Notes: generated from the letters alone by a model not told the origin. 64,000 bases of DNA from Rhodopirellula baltica SH 1 (GCF_000196115.1 NC_005027.1:4898001-4962000), one strand, 5' to 3'. Counted from the stretch's first letter, positions 54,685 to 63,731 are shown. Program-made: numbers and translations.

Positions 54685-55827
54685 ATGAGTCTTGTTGAAG
54701 GTGCTCCCGCTCCAATCAATCCCGAAGTCCAAGCCGCCGCGGCGAAGGCACTCGATCAGCTCAATGAACACACGCTGAAAACCGTGCACTGGCATTTCAG
54801 TGATGACACGGGATCTCCGTTCTGGTTGGAAAAAAAAGCGGAACTCAACTTCGACCCGCTCACAGATGTGAAGTCGTTTGACGATCTGAAGAAGTTCCCC
54901 CACTTCGAAGACGAGTGGTTGCGTGGCGGGCCGATCAATCGCTGGGTTCCCAAAGGCCATGCTGGCAAACCCGTCTATGTTTTTGAAACCGGAGGCACAA
55001 CCGGAATTCCGAAGAGCCGGATGGTGATCGAAGACCACTGGAAAGACTACGAGCTCTTCAGCGACACCCTGCCGGACGAACACTTCCCCAAAGGTTCGAA
55101 TTGGCTGATGCTCGGCCCAAGTGGTCCACGTCGCCTGCGCTTGGCGGTGGAGCACCTTGCACAGCACCGCGGTGGGATCTGTTTCTGCATCGACCTTGAC
55201 CCTCGTTGGGTGGTGAAGTTGATCAAGAAAGGTTGGATGGATCACCTGGAAGAGTACAAAAAGCACTGCGTTGATCAGGCCGTCACGATTTTGACTGCTG
55301 GCCACGATGTGAAGTGCATGTTTGCGACTCCGAAATTGCTGGAATCGCTCGGCGAAGCTTTGGAAGAAAAAGGGACGTCGTTGGCGGAGGTCGGGATCAA
55401 AGGGATATTTTCTGGCGGCACGGAGTTCACCCCTCAGTGGACTCGATTCGCCGTGGAAGAAATGCTCGGCGGACCACCTGAAGAAGGCGGCGTGTTCATG
55501 ACGCCCACCTACGGCAACACGTTGATGGGATTGGCATGCAGCAAACCCATCACAGCAACAGATGGGTACAAGATCAGTTACTACGCACCGCAACCACGCG
55601 CGGTCACCGAGGTCGTTCAGTTTGACGACTACAACGCGAAAGTCGGCTACGGAGAAACGGGGCGTGTGAAGCTTTACACGCTGACGGATGAATTCTTTGT
55701 CCCCGGATTCATGGAACGCGACGAAGGTGAACGCGAACAACCATTTGAAACCTATCCCTGGGATGGGGTCAGCGGCGTGCGTCCGTTCCACGAACTGGCG
55801 AGCGCCACAACGGTCGGCGTTTATTGA
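54685..55827 (+). CDS. Adenylate-forming acid-activating enzyme (LuxE / phenylacetate-CoA ligase-like)
   Basis: 380 residues from ATG 54685, with GAGGA at 54676-54680 before it; the frame reaches 54589 but without support. The ATP loop is VFETGGTTGIPKSRMV, typical of the ANL enzymes and of LuxE. Later GIKGIFSGGTEFTPQW and MTPTYGNTLMG hold the adenine and ribose site, and GRVKLYTLTDEFFVPGFMERDEG closes the domain; the small C-terminal lid of true CoA ligases is missing. LuxE-like proteins activate fatty acids for reduction. The next gene, 65 bases on, encodes an aldehyde dehydrogenase-like protein, so they probably work together. Confidence 0.8.
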   Translation: MSLVEGAPAPINPEVQAAAAKALDQLNEHTLKTVHWHFSDDTGSPFWLEKKAELNFDPLTDVKSFDDLKKFPHFEDEWLRGGPINRWVPKGHAGKPVYVFETGGTTGIPKSRMVIEDHWKDYELFSDTLPDEHFPKGSNWLMLGPSGPRRLRLAVEHLAQHRGGICFCIDLDPRWVVKLIKKGWMDHLEEYKKHCVDQAVTILTAGHDVKCMFATPKLLESLGEALEEKGTSLAEVGIKGIFSGGTEFTPQWTRFAVEEMLGGPPEEGGVFMTPTYGNTLMGLACSKPITATDGYKISYYAPQPRAVTEVVQFDDYNAKVGYGETGRVKLYTLTDEFFVPGFMERDEGEREQPFETYPWDGVSGVRPFHELASATTVGVY

Positions 55828-55891
55828 TTGACGCTGCCGCTTGGCTCCTCGACATCACCCTCGTTCCACCTTTGATTTCATCTCGACTTCC

Positions 55892-57331
55892 ATGATCACA
55901 CTGAATCCGCTTCGTTGGGGCAAACAATACGAGTCCCTCGATTTCAACGACGTCGTTCACTTTGACACGGGCGAACCAATCGCTCGCATTGGAACAGTCG
56001 GCGGGGGTATCGTCGGCCGCGACCTGCGAGTGGCTCACAAGGCCCGCGAAGCACTGCTCGAAGTTCCAACCAGCGAACTGTTGCAGATGTGCCGCAAGGC
56101 AGCCGAGCTGTTCGAGAAAGAAACTCTGCCGGTCGGTGATTCGCAACAAACCGTTGACGACTTCATCCACCAGCAGTCCGCCAGCACGGGATTGCCCGAG
56201 CACATGTGTCGGTCCAACATGTCGAAGAACAGTTTCGTGCTTAGCAACATGGAACAGATTCTGGACTGCCTAACACGTGGTTTGGTCCTATCGATCTTGT
56301 CCAAGGGCTACGGAGAAGAAGGGCGTGGCGTCACCGTCAGCTACCAAGCTCAGACACCAATTCTCGGCGCGATCCTTCCGAACAACTCGCCGGGAGTCCA
56401 CACGCTTTGGCTACCAGCGATTCCGATGCAAATCGGATTGGCACTCAAACCAGGTTCGCAAGAGCCATGGACGCCATACCGAATGGTCTCTGCTTTCATC
56501 GAAGCAGGCGTCCCCTCGGCCGCATTTGGTTTGTACCCCGGCGGTCACGACGCAGGCGGAGCGATCATGGCAAAGACCGCACGCAGCATGATCTTCGGCA
56601 GTGCACAAACAATCGCACAGCACGCGGGCAATCCAAAGGTCCAACCTCACGGCCCCGGGTTCTCCAAAATCTTGCTTGGCGACGACATCGTCGACGACTG
56701 GGAAATGTTCTTGGATGTCATGGTGGAAAGCGTGCTGAGCAATTCCGGCCGCAGTTGCATCAACTGCTCTGGCATTTGGGCGAGTCGTCACACCCGAGAA
56801 ATTGCCGCCGCAATCGCCGAACGAATTGGCCCAGTCGATGTACGCCCACCGAGCGACCCGGACGCCCAATTGGCTGCATTCACGGTCCCTGCCATGGCGA
56901 CCGGAACTTACGCCATGGTTCAACAAGATTTGGCCGAGAGCGGTGTGACAGACATGACCGCTGAATATGGCGAGAAGCTGATCGAACGCGAGCACTGCGC
57001 CTATCTGCGTCCGATGGTCGTCCACGCGGATTCACCCGACCGAGGTGTCGCTGCAAAGGAATACATGTTCCCATTCGTCAGTGTCGTTGAATGCCCGCAG
57101 GACCAAATGCTTTCTCGCATCGGCACCAGCCTGATCGGAACAGTGATCACCTCGGACGAGAAGTTCATTCAAGACGCATCACGTTGCGTGGACATCGACC
57201 GACTGAACATTGGCCCGTTGCCGACCAATCGCTTGAATTGGTTGCAACCGCACGAAGGCAACATCATCGAGTTCCTATTCACCAACCGTGCGTATCAAAT
57301 CGAACCGATGCCAGCGACCGCCAGCGTCTGA
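55892..57331 (+). CDS. Aldehyde dehydrogenase superfamily protein, acyl reductase-like
   Basis: 479 residues from ATG 55892 (MITLNPLRWG). ALDH fold with NAD site APILGAILPNNSPG-type TPILGAILPNNSPGVHTLWL, the catalytic cysteine in NSGRSCINCSG, and C-terminal KEYMFPFVSVVE. The region that normally holds the general base Glu (ELGGK) reads QPHGPGFSKILLGDD, with no Glu. That loss is known from acyl-CoA reductases and acylating ALDHs, so reduction of an activated acid to aldehyde is the favoured reading. The upstream acid-activating gene fits the same idea (LuxE/LuxC-like). Substrate unknown. A terminator follows at 57380. Confidence 0.82.
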   Translation: MITLNPLRWGKQYESLDFNDVVHFDTGEPIARIGTVGGGIVGRDLRVAHKAREALLEVPTSELLQMCRKAAELFEKETLPVGDSQQTVDDFIHQQSASTGLPEHMCRSNMSKNSFVLSNMEQILDCLTRGLVLSILSKGYGEEGRGVTVSYQAQTPILGAILPNNSPGVHTLWLPAIPMQIGLALKPGSQEPWTPYRMVSAFIEAGVPSAAFGLYPGGHDAGGAIMAKTARSMIFGSAQTIAQHAGNPKVQPHGPGFSKILLGDDIVDDWEMFLDVMVESVLSNSGRSCINCSGIWASRHTREIAAAIAERIGPVDVRPPSDPDAQLAAFTVPAMATGTYAMVQQDLAESGVTDMTAEYGEKLIEREHCAYLRPMVVHADSPDRGVAAKEYMFPFVSVVECPQDQMLSRIGTSLIGTVITSDEKFIQDASRCVDIDRLNIGPLPTNRLNWLQPHEGNIIEFLFTNRAYQIEPMPATASV

Positions 57332-57674
57332 CCCACATCAGACATGATCAGAGTCGCCCGGACTCACCACCAATATCCAAACGCCGTGAAAGCAACCTGC
57401 TTTCACGGCGTTTTTTCTTTGCTGCCCAATGTCGAATCGCGTATGCGTGGTGCCTTCACCCTCATTCGCGGGACGACGAAGGACGGATTGAATCGATTGT
57501 TCCGGTTCCGCTGGCGTGTTGCGGAAACACCTCAAGAATCAGGCGGTCGTTGCAGCCTGTCCACAAACGTGACCTACCTTTCAGCAGACCAATTTCGATC
57601 GTCAGCACGGTTTTCGGTCGGCGAGCACAATCGCCTGAGCGAACGGTCCACTGAAACCGCGGGGTACGCCAAAC
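57332..57674. other. Gap between ALDH gene and flagellar operon
   Basis: 343 bases. Holds the terminator below and, toward its end, the promoter of the flagellar operon, which I could not define by consensus. No coding frame with family features. Confidence 0.45.
57380..57416 (+). terminator. Rho-independent terminator
   Basis: AACGCCGTGAAAGC (57380-57393), loop AACCT, exact inverse GCTTTCACGGCGTT (57399-57412), then TTTTC. A perfect 14-bp stem after the aldehyde dehydrogenase gene. Confidence 0.92.
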
Positions 57675-57920
57675 ATGATCAAGCTCACTCGACTCGACGG
57701 CGAAGCCTTCGTCCTGAACGCCGAACTGATTCGATACGTTGAACGACGCGGCGACACATTCGTCACGCTGACCAACGGTGAACGCCTGGCAGTCAAAGAA
57801 ACGATGGACGAGGTCGTCGACCGATCCATCGCCTACCAACAGCGCAAACATTTCTTGCCGCCGATGCCAGCCGTGCTTCAGTCAGCACCAACGGATTCCA
57901 TCCCTCACACGACTTCCTAG
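57675..57920 (+). CDS. flbD: Flagellar protein FlbD
   Basis: 81 residues; FlbD proteins are 60-90. MIKLTRLDGEAFVLNAELIRYVE and DTFVTLTNGERLAVKETMDEVVDRSIAYQ match the family closely. FlbD is a small cytoplasmic protein often first in the motA-motB part of flagellar operons; its molecular role is unclear. It starts the operon flbD-motA-motB-fliL-fliN-fliO, with motA following after 18 bases. Confidence 0.93.
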   Translation: MIKLTRLDGEAFVLNAELIRYVERRGDTFVTLTNGERLAVKETMDEVVDRSIAYQQRKHFLPPMPAVLQSAPTDSIPHTTS

Positions 57921-57938
57921 TTCGAAGAAACCAATCCA

Positions 57939-58700
57939 ATGGACATCGCCAGTCTGCTCGGTCTGATCTTCGCGATCGGCTTGATCCTCGTCTCCATCCT
58001 ACTCGGTAACGCACCCTTCTCAGCCTTCATCGACATCCCGTCGGGCTTGGTGGTGGTGGGCGGTGCATTCGCGGCTGCCTTGATCTGCTTCCCAATGGGA
58101 TCGATCCTGAAGAGCCCGATCATCGCGCTCAAAGTGATCCTAAACAAAGGCGAAGATCGTCTGGCTTTGATCAAATCAATCGTGGAACTCGCAGAGATTG
58201 CACGACGTGATGGATTGCTGGCTTTGGAATCAAAGATCGGCGAGATCAACAACTCGCTTGTGAAGACCGGACTGCAAATGGCAGTTGACGGAACGGCACC
58301 CGAGATCGTGGAAGAAGTCCTTCGCACCGAAGTCGCTGGGATGGCGATGCGTCACCGCGAAGGGAAATCCATCATGGACCAACTCGGTCGATTCGCTCCC
58401 GCGTACGGAATGATCGGGACCCTGATGGGACTGATCATGATGCTCCAAGACATGTCTGATCCTTCGGGCATTGGAGCCGGTATGGCGGTCGCACTGATCA
58501 CAACGCTCTACGGAGCCATCGTCGCCAATGTGTTCTTCAGTCCTTTCGCTGAAAAGCTGGGCCTGATGAGCCGCAACGAACAACTCAGTATGGAAATCGC
58601 CATCCGTGGTGTCATGGCCATTCAGTCTGGCGAAAGCCCACGAGCGATTGACCAGAAACTGCAGACCTATCTTCCAGCCAAACAAAGGGAACTGCAGTAA
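57939..58700 (+). CDS. motA: Flagellar motor stator protein MotA
   Basis: 253 residues. Four membrane helices: two near the start (IASLLGLIFAIGLILVSILLG and IPSGLVVVGGAFAAALICFP) and two after the cytoplasmic loop (APAYGMIGTLMGLIMMLQDM and GAGMAVALITTLYGAIVANVFF). The cytoplasmic loop contains the RDGLLALESKI motif and EVLRTEVAGMAMRHREG, the conserved charged residues that meet FliG. With MotB it forms the proton or sodium channel of the stator. Its TAA stop shares one base with the motB ATG (TAATG). Confidence 0.96.
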   Translation: MDIASLLGLIFAIGLILVSILLGNAPFSAFIDIPSGLVVVGGAFAAALICFPMGSILKSPIIALKVILNKGEDRLALIKSIVELAEIARRDGLLALESKIGEINNSLVKTGLQMAVDGTAPEIVEEVLRTEVAGMAMRHREGKSIMDQLGRFAPAYGMIGTLMGLIMMLQDMSDPSGIGAGMAVALITTLYGAIVANVFFSPFAEKLGLMSRNEQLSMEIAIRGVMAIQSGESPRAIDQKLQTYLPAKQRELQ

Positions 58701-59455
58701 TGGACGATGAACCAGAAGAAATCGGCATTCCAGAATGGGTTGTCACGTTCGGCGACATGATGAGTCTGCTTTTGACGTTCTTCATCATGTTGGTCTCGCT
58801 CAGTGAGATCAAAGAAGAAGAAACGTATCAAGCTCTCGTCGATTCGATGCAGCAACAGTTTGGCTACAAACGCACTCTCGAAGCGTTGGCACCAGGCGAT
58901 GCGAAACCTCGCTCGATGGAATTCTCCGTTCTCTCCACGACCGGTCGAGCCAAGAAAAAGGACACTGCCCGAGGCGGCGTTCCTGAGAAAGCTCCAATTG
59001 GTGAAGAGCATCACGTTCGTATCGTTCGACCGGGTCACATGACCGCGGTGGGCAGCGTTGTGTTCTTTGAAGTCGGCAGTGATCTGCTGACTCCCGCCAG
59101 CCAACGCATTTTGGAACAAACGGCACAGCAACTTCGTGGCAAACCACAACGCATCGAAGTCCGCGGTCACGTTTCGGCAGAGTATGCCGCTCGTACCGTT
59201 GGAACGGATGAGGCAATGTTGCTGGCCATTCGACGCGCCGCTGCCGTCAAACGCTACTTGGTTTCAAAGCAAGGGATCGCCTCGGACCGTTTTCGAGTCT
59301 CCTCAGCCGAAGCAACCGAACCAATCACTCGGAACGCAACGATCACCAAATTCGGCAACGACTCGCGTGTCGAAGTGTTCCTGCTCGATGAAACAGTGGA
59401 GGACCCCAAAGGAACCTCTGATTCCGACTCCAACGACCAAAGTCCTCAGGCTTAA
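58700..59455 (+). CDS. motB: Flagellar motor stator protein MotB
   Basis: 251 residues. A single membrane helix follows a short cytoplasmic start: WVVTFGD19MMSLLLTFFIMLV, with D19 as the ion-carrying aspartate. The C-terminal periplasmic OmpA-like domain (about 120-235) has VVFFEVGSDLLTPASQRILEQ and IEVRGHVSAEY, the peptidoglycan-binding region; the usual NxxLSxxRA helix is changed to TVGTDEAMLLAIRRAAAV, which keeps the RA pair. Shares one base with motA; fliL follows after 9 bases. Confidence 0.95.
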   Translation: MDDEPEEIGIPEWVVTFGDMMSLLLTFFIMLVSLSEIKEEETYQALVDSMQQQFGYKRTLEALAPGDAKPRSMEFSVLSTTGRAKKKDTARGGVPEKAPIGEEHHVRIVRPGHMTAVGSVVFFEVGSDLLTPASQRILEQTAQQLRGKPQRIEVRGHVSAEYAARTVGTDEAMLLAIRRAAAVKRYLVSKQGIASDRFRVSSAEATEPITRNATITKFGNDSRVEVFLLDETVEDPKGTSDSDSNDQSPQA

Positions 59456-59464
59456 GACAATCCG

Positions 59465-60022
59465 ATGGCCGACGAAAACAAAACCGACGACAAACCTGAA
59501 CTCGATGATGCTCCGGCAAAACCTCGCAGCAACACCAGTCTGATCGTTCTGTTCGTGGGAATGGTGGTCGTCCTCGAAACGGGAATGTTCTTCTTCCTCG
59601 TCCCAAGTGCAGAACAGGTCAGCGCTCTCGCTGAAGCGGAACTGATCCAATCGGTTCAAGAAGGGGCCGAGAAGGCTGAACAGGAACAATCCGATGAAAA
59701 TCAAGAAATTGAATTTGATCTGGGCGCGTTCGGTGAGACCTTCAGTCCCATCGAAACCGAACGGTCTTTCCGAGTGGAATTGAAGCTCTATGGGCTGATT
59801 CGCAAGAAAAACCGCGAAAAGATGGCGAAGGAGTTCGACGCCAAAAACGGCCGTCTTCGCCATGCGATCCGAATGAAGATCCGAAATAGCGAACTGAATG
59901 AGCTCACCGAAAACCAATTGGGCTTGCTACAGCGTCGAATTTTGACGACATGTAACCATCTTCTGGACGAAGATCTACTGCTGGGTGTCGGGTTTCACGA
60001 ATTCCAGCTGATCGAGGAGTGA
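59465..60022 (+). CDS. fliL: Flagellar basal body protein FliL
   Basis: 185 residues. A charged cytoplasmic start, then one helix (TSLIVLFVGMVVVLETGMFFFLV), then an acidic linker and a stomatin-like periplasmic domain (about 85-185) with FRVELKLYGLIRKKNREKMAKEF and ILTTCNHLLDEDLLLGVGFHEFQL. FliL surrounds the stator units and helps at high load. Divergent in sequence, as FliL usually is; position after motB supports the call. fliN follows after 16 bases, with no fliM between. Confidence 0.85.
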   Translation: MADENKTDDKPELDDAPAKPRSNTSLIVLFVGMVVVLETGMFFFLVPSAEQVSALAEAELIQSVQEGAEKAEQEQSDENQEIEFDLGAFGETFSPIETERSFRVELKLYGLIRKKNREKMAKEFDAKNGRLRHAIRMKIRNSELNELTENQLGLLQRRILTTCNHLLDEDLLLGVGFHEFQLIEE

Positions 60023-60038
60023 CACGGAGTGCACGATC

Positions 60039-60464
60039 GTGAGCGAGACGGAGAATCAAACGGAATCCAGCGAACAACTCAATACAGATGATATTGAGGC
60101 GTTGCTCAATGAAGCATCGCAGTCCCTCGCTGCCGCAACCGGCGACAAAGAATCCACCGAACGCGATGTGCCGCGACCGTTCGCCCTTGGCGATCTCTCG
60201 CCGAATTCGCTTGGTGAAGCTGCCCACGACGTTGATCTTCTCGGCGAAGTCGAGATGGATCTTCGCATCGAATTGGGACGCACTCAAATGCGACTCGAAG
60301 AAGTCCTGCGTCTGCGTGCAGGCAGCGTCGTTGCTCTCGACAAACTAGCCGGTGACCCCGTCGACATTTACGTCAACGGCCGACTGATCGCTCGCGGCGA
60401 AGTCTTGGTCATGAACGACAACTTCTGCGTGCGAGTGACTGAATTGGTCGGAGCCTCCTCATGA
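60039..60464 (+). CDS. fliN: Flagellar motor switch protein FliN
   Basis: 141 residues from GTG 60039. The N-terminus is polar and acidic (QLNTDDIEALLNEAS, an element also found at the start of FliM and FliY for CheY binding). The C-terminal SpoA domain (about 65-138) has DVDLLGEVEMDLRIELGRTQMRLEEVLRLRAGSVVALDKLAGDPVDIYVNGRLIARGEV (positions about 65-120), typical FliN. It forms the C-ring with FliM and FliG. Its TGA overlaps the fliO ATG by 4 bases (ATGA). Confidence 0.95.
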   Translation: MSETENQTESSEQLNTDDIEALLNEASQSLAAATGDKESTERDVPRPFALGDLSPNSLGEAAHDVDLLGEVEMDLRIELGRTQMRLEEVLRLRAGSVVALDKLAGDPVDIYVNGRLIARGEVLVMNDNFCVRVTELVGASS

Positions 60465-61162
60465 TCCGCCTCGCCACCGTAACGAATCGACATTTGTGGT
60501 TGGCGTTGATCGCCATTGTCTGCCTTGGCGAAACTGCCGTCGCGGATCAAAGCTATCTGAGCGACACGCTTTCAACGCACAACGTTTCACCTGAACCACC
60601 CAAAGTCGTCGGGCGAGGCTTCCCCGCTCTCTCGATGCGTCCGGAAGAGCAAGAATCTTCCGCCTACCAATTGCCATCTGATGGCCAGACATCAGGACTC
60701 GAACTCAACCCTGATGGCGAATCTTCGCGTTCGAAAACCATCGCTCCCCTGGTCACGGTTGGATCGAGCCTCGCAATCGTTCTCGCGTTGTTCTGTGGCT
60801 TGGTATGGGTCAGCCGTCGGTTCGGCGGCGGTTCCGCCGCTTCCAAACCGCTTTCAGCCGCTACTCTCAGCCCACTCGGGCACATCATGCTCGACCCCCG
60901 AACCAAACTGCTGCTCGTCAAATGCGGCCGACGGGTGCTCGTGCTCAGCCAAACATCCACCGGCGTGACACCAATCTCGGAAGTCACCGACCCAGACGAA
61001 GTTCGTGAATTGATCGCAAGTTGCTCCGGCGAAGCTCGTGCCGTCTTTGAACAAACGATGCGTCAAATCGAACGTGAACCGGTCGCCTCGGGATTCGTTG
61101 AACGTCCCGCCGCTTCCGAACCGGCCCCTTCTAAACCACGTCGACTGTTTGCTTCGGCGTAG
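60461..61162 (+). CDS. fliO: FliO-like flagellar export apparatus protein
   Basis: 233 residues. Signal-like start (HLWLALIAIVCLGETAVADQ), a periplasmic stretch of about 60, one helix (LVTVGSSLAIVLALFCGLVWVSRRFG), then the FliO core LSPLGHIMLDPRTKLLLVKCGRRVLVLSQTSTGVTPISE, the strand set that FliO shares across bacteria. FliO helps FliP assemble in the type III export gate. Its last 32 bases overlap the 3' end of the photolyase fusion gene on the other strand. fliP does not follow in the window, so the operon is cut short compared with most bacteria. Confidence 0.9.
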   Translation: MIRLATVTNRHLWLALIAIVCLGETAVADQSYLSDTLSTHNVSPEPPKVVGRGFPALSMRPEEQESSAYQLPSDGQTSGLELNPDGESSRSKTIAPLVTVGSSLAIVLALFCGLVWVSRRFGGGSAASKPLSAATLSPLGHIMLDPRTKLLLVKCGRRVLVLSQTSTGVTPISEVTDPDEVRELIASCSGEARAVFEQTMRQIEREPVASGFVERPAASEPAPSKPRRLFASA

Positions 61163-63644
61163 GTGCGCGAACCAAACCGTTTCGATCCGCAGCAGCACGG
61201 TCAATCGTCGCGTGCCGCAAGATGGCTCCTGCCATCGCCATCCCACTCAGGAAGGCACCTTCGACCCGCGGCCCGCCACACCAATCACCGCAGGCTCCCA
61301 GTCCGGTGGTTCGATCCCACAAACAATCGTTGCCCAAAGGCGATACAGGATTCGCGTAGCGCCAACGATGTGCCTGGCTCTCGATCACTCGATGAAAACG
61401 TTGCCCCGTCGCCTGCTCCAGTGCAAGAAGCAACTCTTTCGCAACCCAATCAGCAGGCCGTTGCAAGTGCTCCTGCGACCAATCCGTCGACGCGTGCAAC
61501 ACCCATGAACTGAGTGGTTCATCTGTTCGAGTACGACCTGGCTTCGCATCGTTTCGTGCAATCCATGAAAGCGGACCTTCGTTGATAAAAGCACCCACGT
61601 ATCCAAGGTCAGACAAACCTTCGCCGCGAACCATCACGGACCAACACGGCAACATCTCGACCTGTTTTGCGGTGGCTTCCAGATCCGAATGCCCTGCCAA
61701 CAATGACGCTGCTTGGGCAGGTGGACAATTCATGATCACGCGATCGAATTCACCACTATCAACTTCGTTTGCTTGCGCACCGGAGGAATTGCCACCGGCA
61801 TTCTCGATCTGCAGCTTCCAACGTTCTCCGACTTGATGCAACGAACCAACGGTGGTTTGCAACCGAACATCGAGGTCGGCTGCCAAGTGTTTGCCAATCG
61901 CACTCATGCCAGGAACACCTACATACCGAGGCGTTCCGCACTTTTCCTCCACAACCTTCCCGCCGGGCTGCAGTTCCACGATCGGCTGAAGCCAAGGCTC
62001 GACCAACCCCTGTTGGATCCAACTCCTCACGTGTCTGGCGAATCGATCATCACGAACGGTGAAGTACTGAGCTCCATGGTCGAATCCCCCACCCGAATCG
62101 CTACGTCGCGTCGCCAATCGGCCGCCAACGCCGCGTGATTTTTCAAACACCTGAACGTCCAATCCATGATCCTGCAGGGTGCGTGCGGCGACCAGCCCGG
62201 CCAACCCCGCACCCACGATCGCAACTCGCGGCAATCCTGCTGCGACCGGACGGTTGATCCATTCGGCAACCTGAGGCTGATCGATGCGTTTGCCCTGCTC
62301 TTCGATGGTACGTGAACGCACCTTGCCATAAATCGGTTGTTCTGGTTCAGAAGGACGATCGAACTGACCAAAGGACCACAGAATTCCGCTGTAGCTGATT
62401 GGGCTTCGCCCATCGATCGCATACCGATGGTTCAAGTCAATGCACTGAGCGAGTGCCTGACAGGGTTGCGATGTCATTGCCAAAAAAGCTTTGCCCCAAG
62501 TCATCCGCAGATTGTGATGCAACTCTCCGTGTCTCAGCAGACTCCTCTGCGCCAGGTTCCACAACGATTGCGACGACTTCCCGCGTGCAAGTGTCTCCCA
62601 ATCCAAGACTTCGTCTCGAGAATCCTCAGCATGTTTCTCGAGCGTCTCGCGTGACCATTTCGGCAGCACGGCCATGGTGTCGAGGTCTTCCACATGCTCC
62701 AGACAAAATCGGAACACCATTTCACGCCATACAACGAGTTCGTCGACGTACTTCCTCGCTCCCATCGCAGCGGCTTCTCGTGCGATGCGAAATGGGCTGA
62801 TCATCCCGTAATGCAAGTAACCGCTTAAACGACTGACACCCAACGGATCGTCGGGATGATTGCGTTGCCTGGAGTACTGAGTCAAAGACTTTTCACGAAA
62901 ACGATCCCAACGAGCGTAGCCAGCCCGCATGCCCCCGGGCGTATCCGCGACCGGGCCGACCGAATGATCGACTTTGCACTGGCTGATCAATTCAGCCAAG
63001 TCGACATCCTGCAGATCAATCGGGGCGAACCCCAATGGCCCGGTGAACTTCGCTGGCAGCAGGTTAGCTGGCAATTCTTCGTACGGACGAGACAGACGAT
63101 TCTCGAGCTCACTTTGAATCAATCGTCGAAACTCAAACGCTCGCGTCGGGACGGCATCGACAGACTGAGATGGCACAATGCAACTCGTGTCGACCAACAT
63201 GATCGGTGTTGTCACCAAACTACGCAGCCGCTCGACCCAACATGCTATTGGTGCAACAGGCATTTCCTCACTGACCAACACCGCAGCCCGGCGGCACAAA
63301 TCCCTCAGGTGTGGCCCACGCTGCCCATGACGCTCCAAGTGAAACGCGTAGGTAATCCCCCGTGCCTGCAATTCTCGCTGAACGTCTCGGGCACCCTGCA
63401 TGATAAACGCGTGATGGCGATCTGACGCGTAGGGATATTTTTCAGACAACCCGTGATAAACCAACAGTGGCAAACCGGTTTTGTGAGCCATCCAAATCGC
63501 CGCGTCCAATGCTGGATTTTCATGCCCCCGCAAAGCGTTATGCATCCAGTACAGCACCATCTCACCTGGCGGGTGATCGGTTTGATTGGGTGCAACCACC
63601 CAACGCCGGCGCTCAGCCAAAGATGCGGGGATCATTTGATCCAC
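61131..63644 (-). CDS. Class II DNA photolyase fused to renalase-like FAD oxidoreductase
   Basis: 837 residues. Residues about 25-447 are a class II CPD photolyase: VLYWMHNALRGHENPALDAAIWMA, YPYASDRHHAFIMQGARDV, the FAD-binding half with LSGYLHYGMISP, SLWNLAQRSLLRHGELHHNLRMTWGK, and the class II signature LNHRYAIDGRSPISYSGILWSFG. Residues about 472-815 are a flavin oxidoreductase of the renalase/COG3380 kind: VAIVGAGLAGLVAARTL (478-483 dinucleotide motif), EKSRGVGGRLATRR, FDHGAQYFTVRD. Both halves look intact. The flavin part could supply reduced FAD or act on its own; unknown. Converges on fliO with a 32-base overlap. Confidence 0.92.
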   Translation of the reverse strand: MDQMIPASLAERRRWVVAPNQTDHPPGEMVLYWMHNALRGHENPALDAAIWMAHKTGLPLLVYHGLSEKYPYASDRHHAFIMQGARDVQRELQARGITYAFHLERHGQRGPHLRDLCRRAAVLVSEEMPVAPIACWVERLRSLVTTPIMLVDTSCIVPSQSVDAVPTRAFEFRRLIQSELENRLSRPYEELPANLLPAKFTGPLGFAPIDLQDVDLAELISQCKVDHSVGPVADTPGGMRAGYARWDRFREKSLTQYSRQRNHPDDPLGVSRLSGYLHYGMISPFRIAREAAAMGARKYVDELVVWREMVFRFCLEHVEDLDTMAVLPKWSRETLEKHAEDSRDEVLDWETLARGKSSQSLWNLAQRSLLRHGELHHNLRMTWGKAFLAMTSQPCQALAQCIDLNHRYAIDGRSPISYSGILWSFGQFDRPSEPEQPIYGKVRSRTIEEQGKRIDQPQVAEWINRPVAAGLPRVAIVGAGLAGLVAARTLQDHGLDVQVFEKSRGVGGRLATRRSDSGGGFDHGAQYFTVRDDRFARHVRSWIQQGLVEPWLQPIVELQPGGKVVEEKCGTPRYVGVPGMSAIGKHLAADLDVRLQTTVGSLHQVGERWKLQIENAGGNSSGAQANEVDSGEFDRVIMNCPPAQAASLLAGHSDLEATAKQVEMLPCWSVMVRGEGLSDLGYVGAFINEGPLSWIARNDAKPGRTRTDEPLSSWVLHASTDWSQEHLQRPADWVAKELLLALEQATGQRFHRVIESQAHRWRYANPVSPLGNDCLWDRTTGLGACGDWCGGPRVEGAFLSGMAMAGAILRHATIDRAAADRNGLVRAPTPKQTVDVV

Positions 63645-63731
63645 AATGGTTTACTCCAGAAAAAATGGGTCGGTCGATTCAATACGGTAGACGCACGGCA
63701 AACGAAGGCACTCAGCCTCCAATCACCCTGG

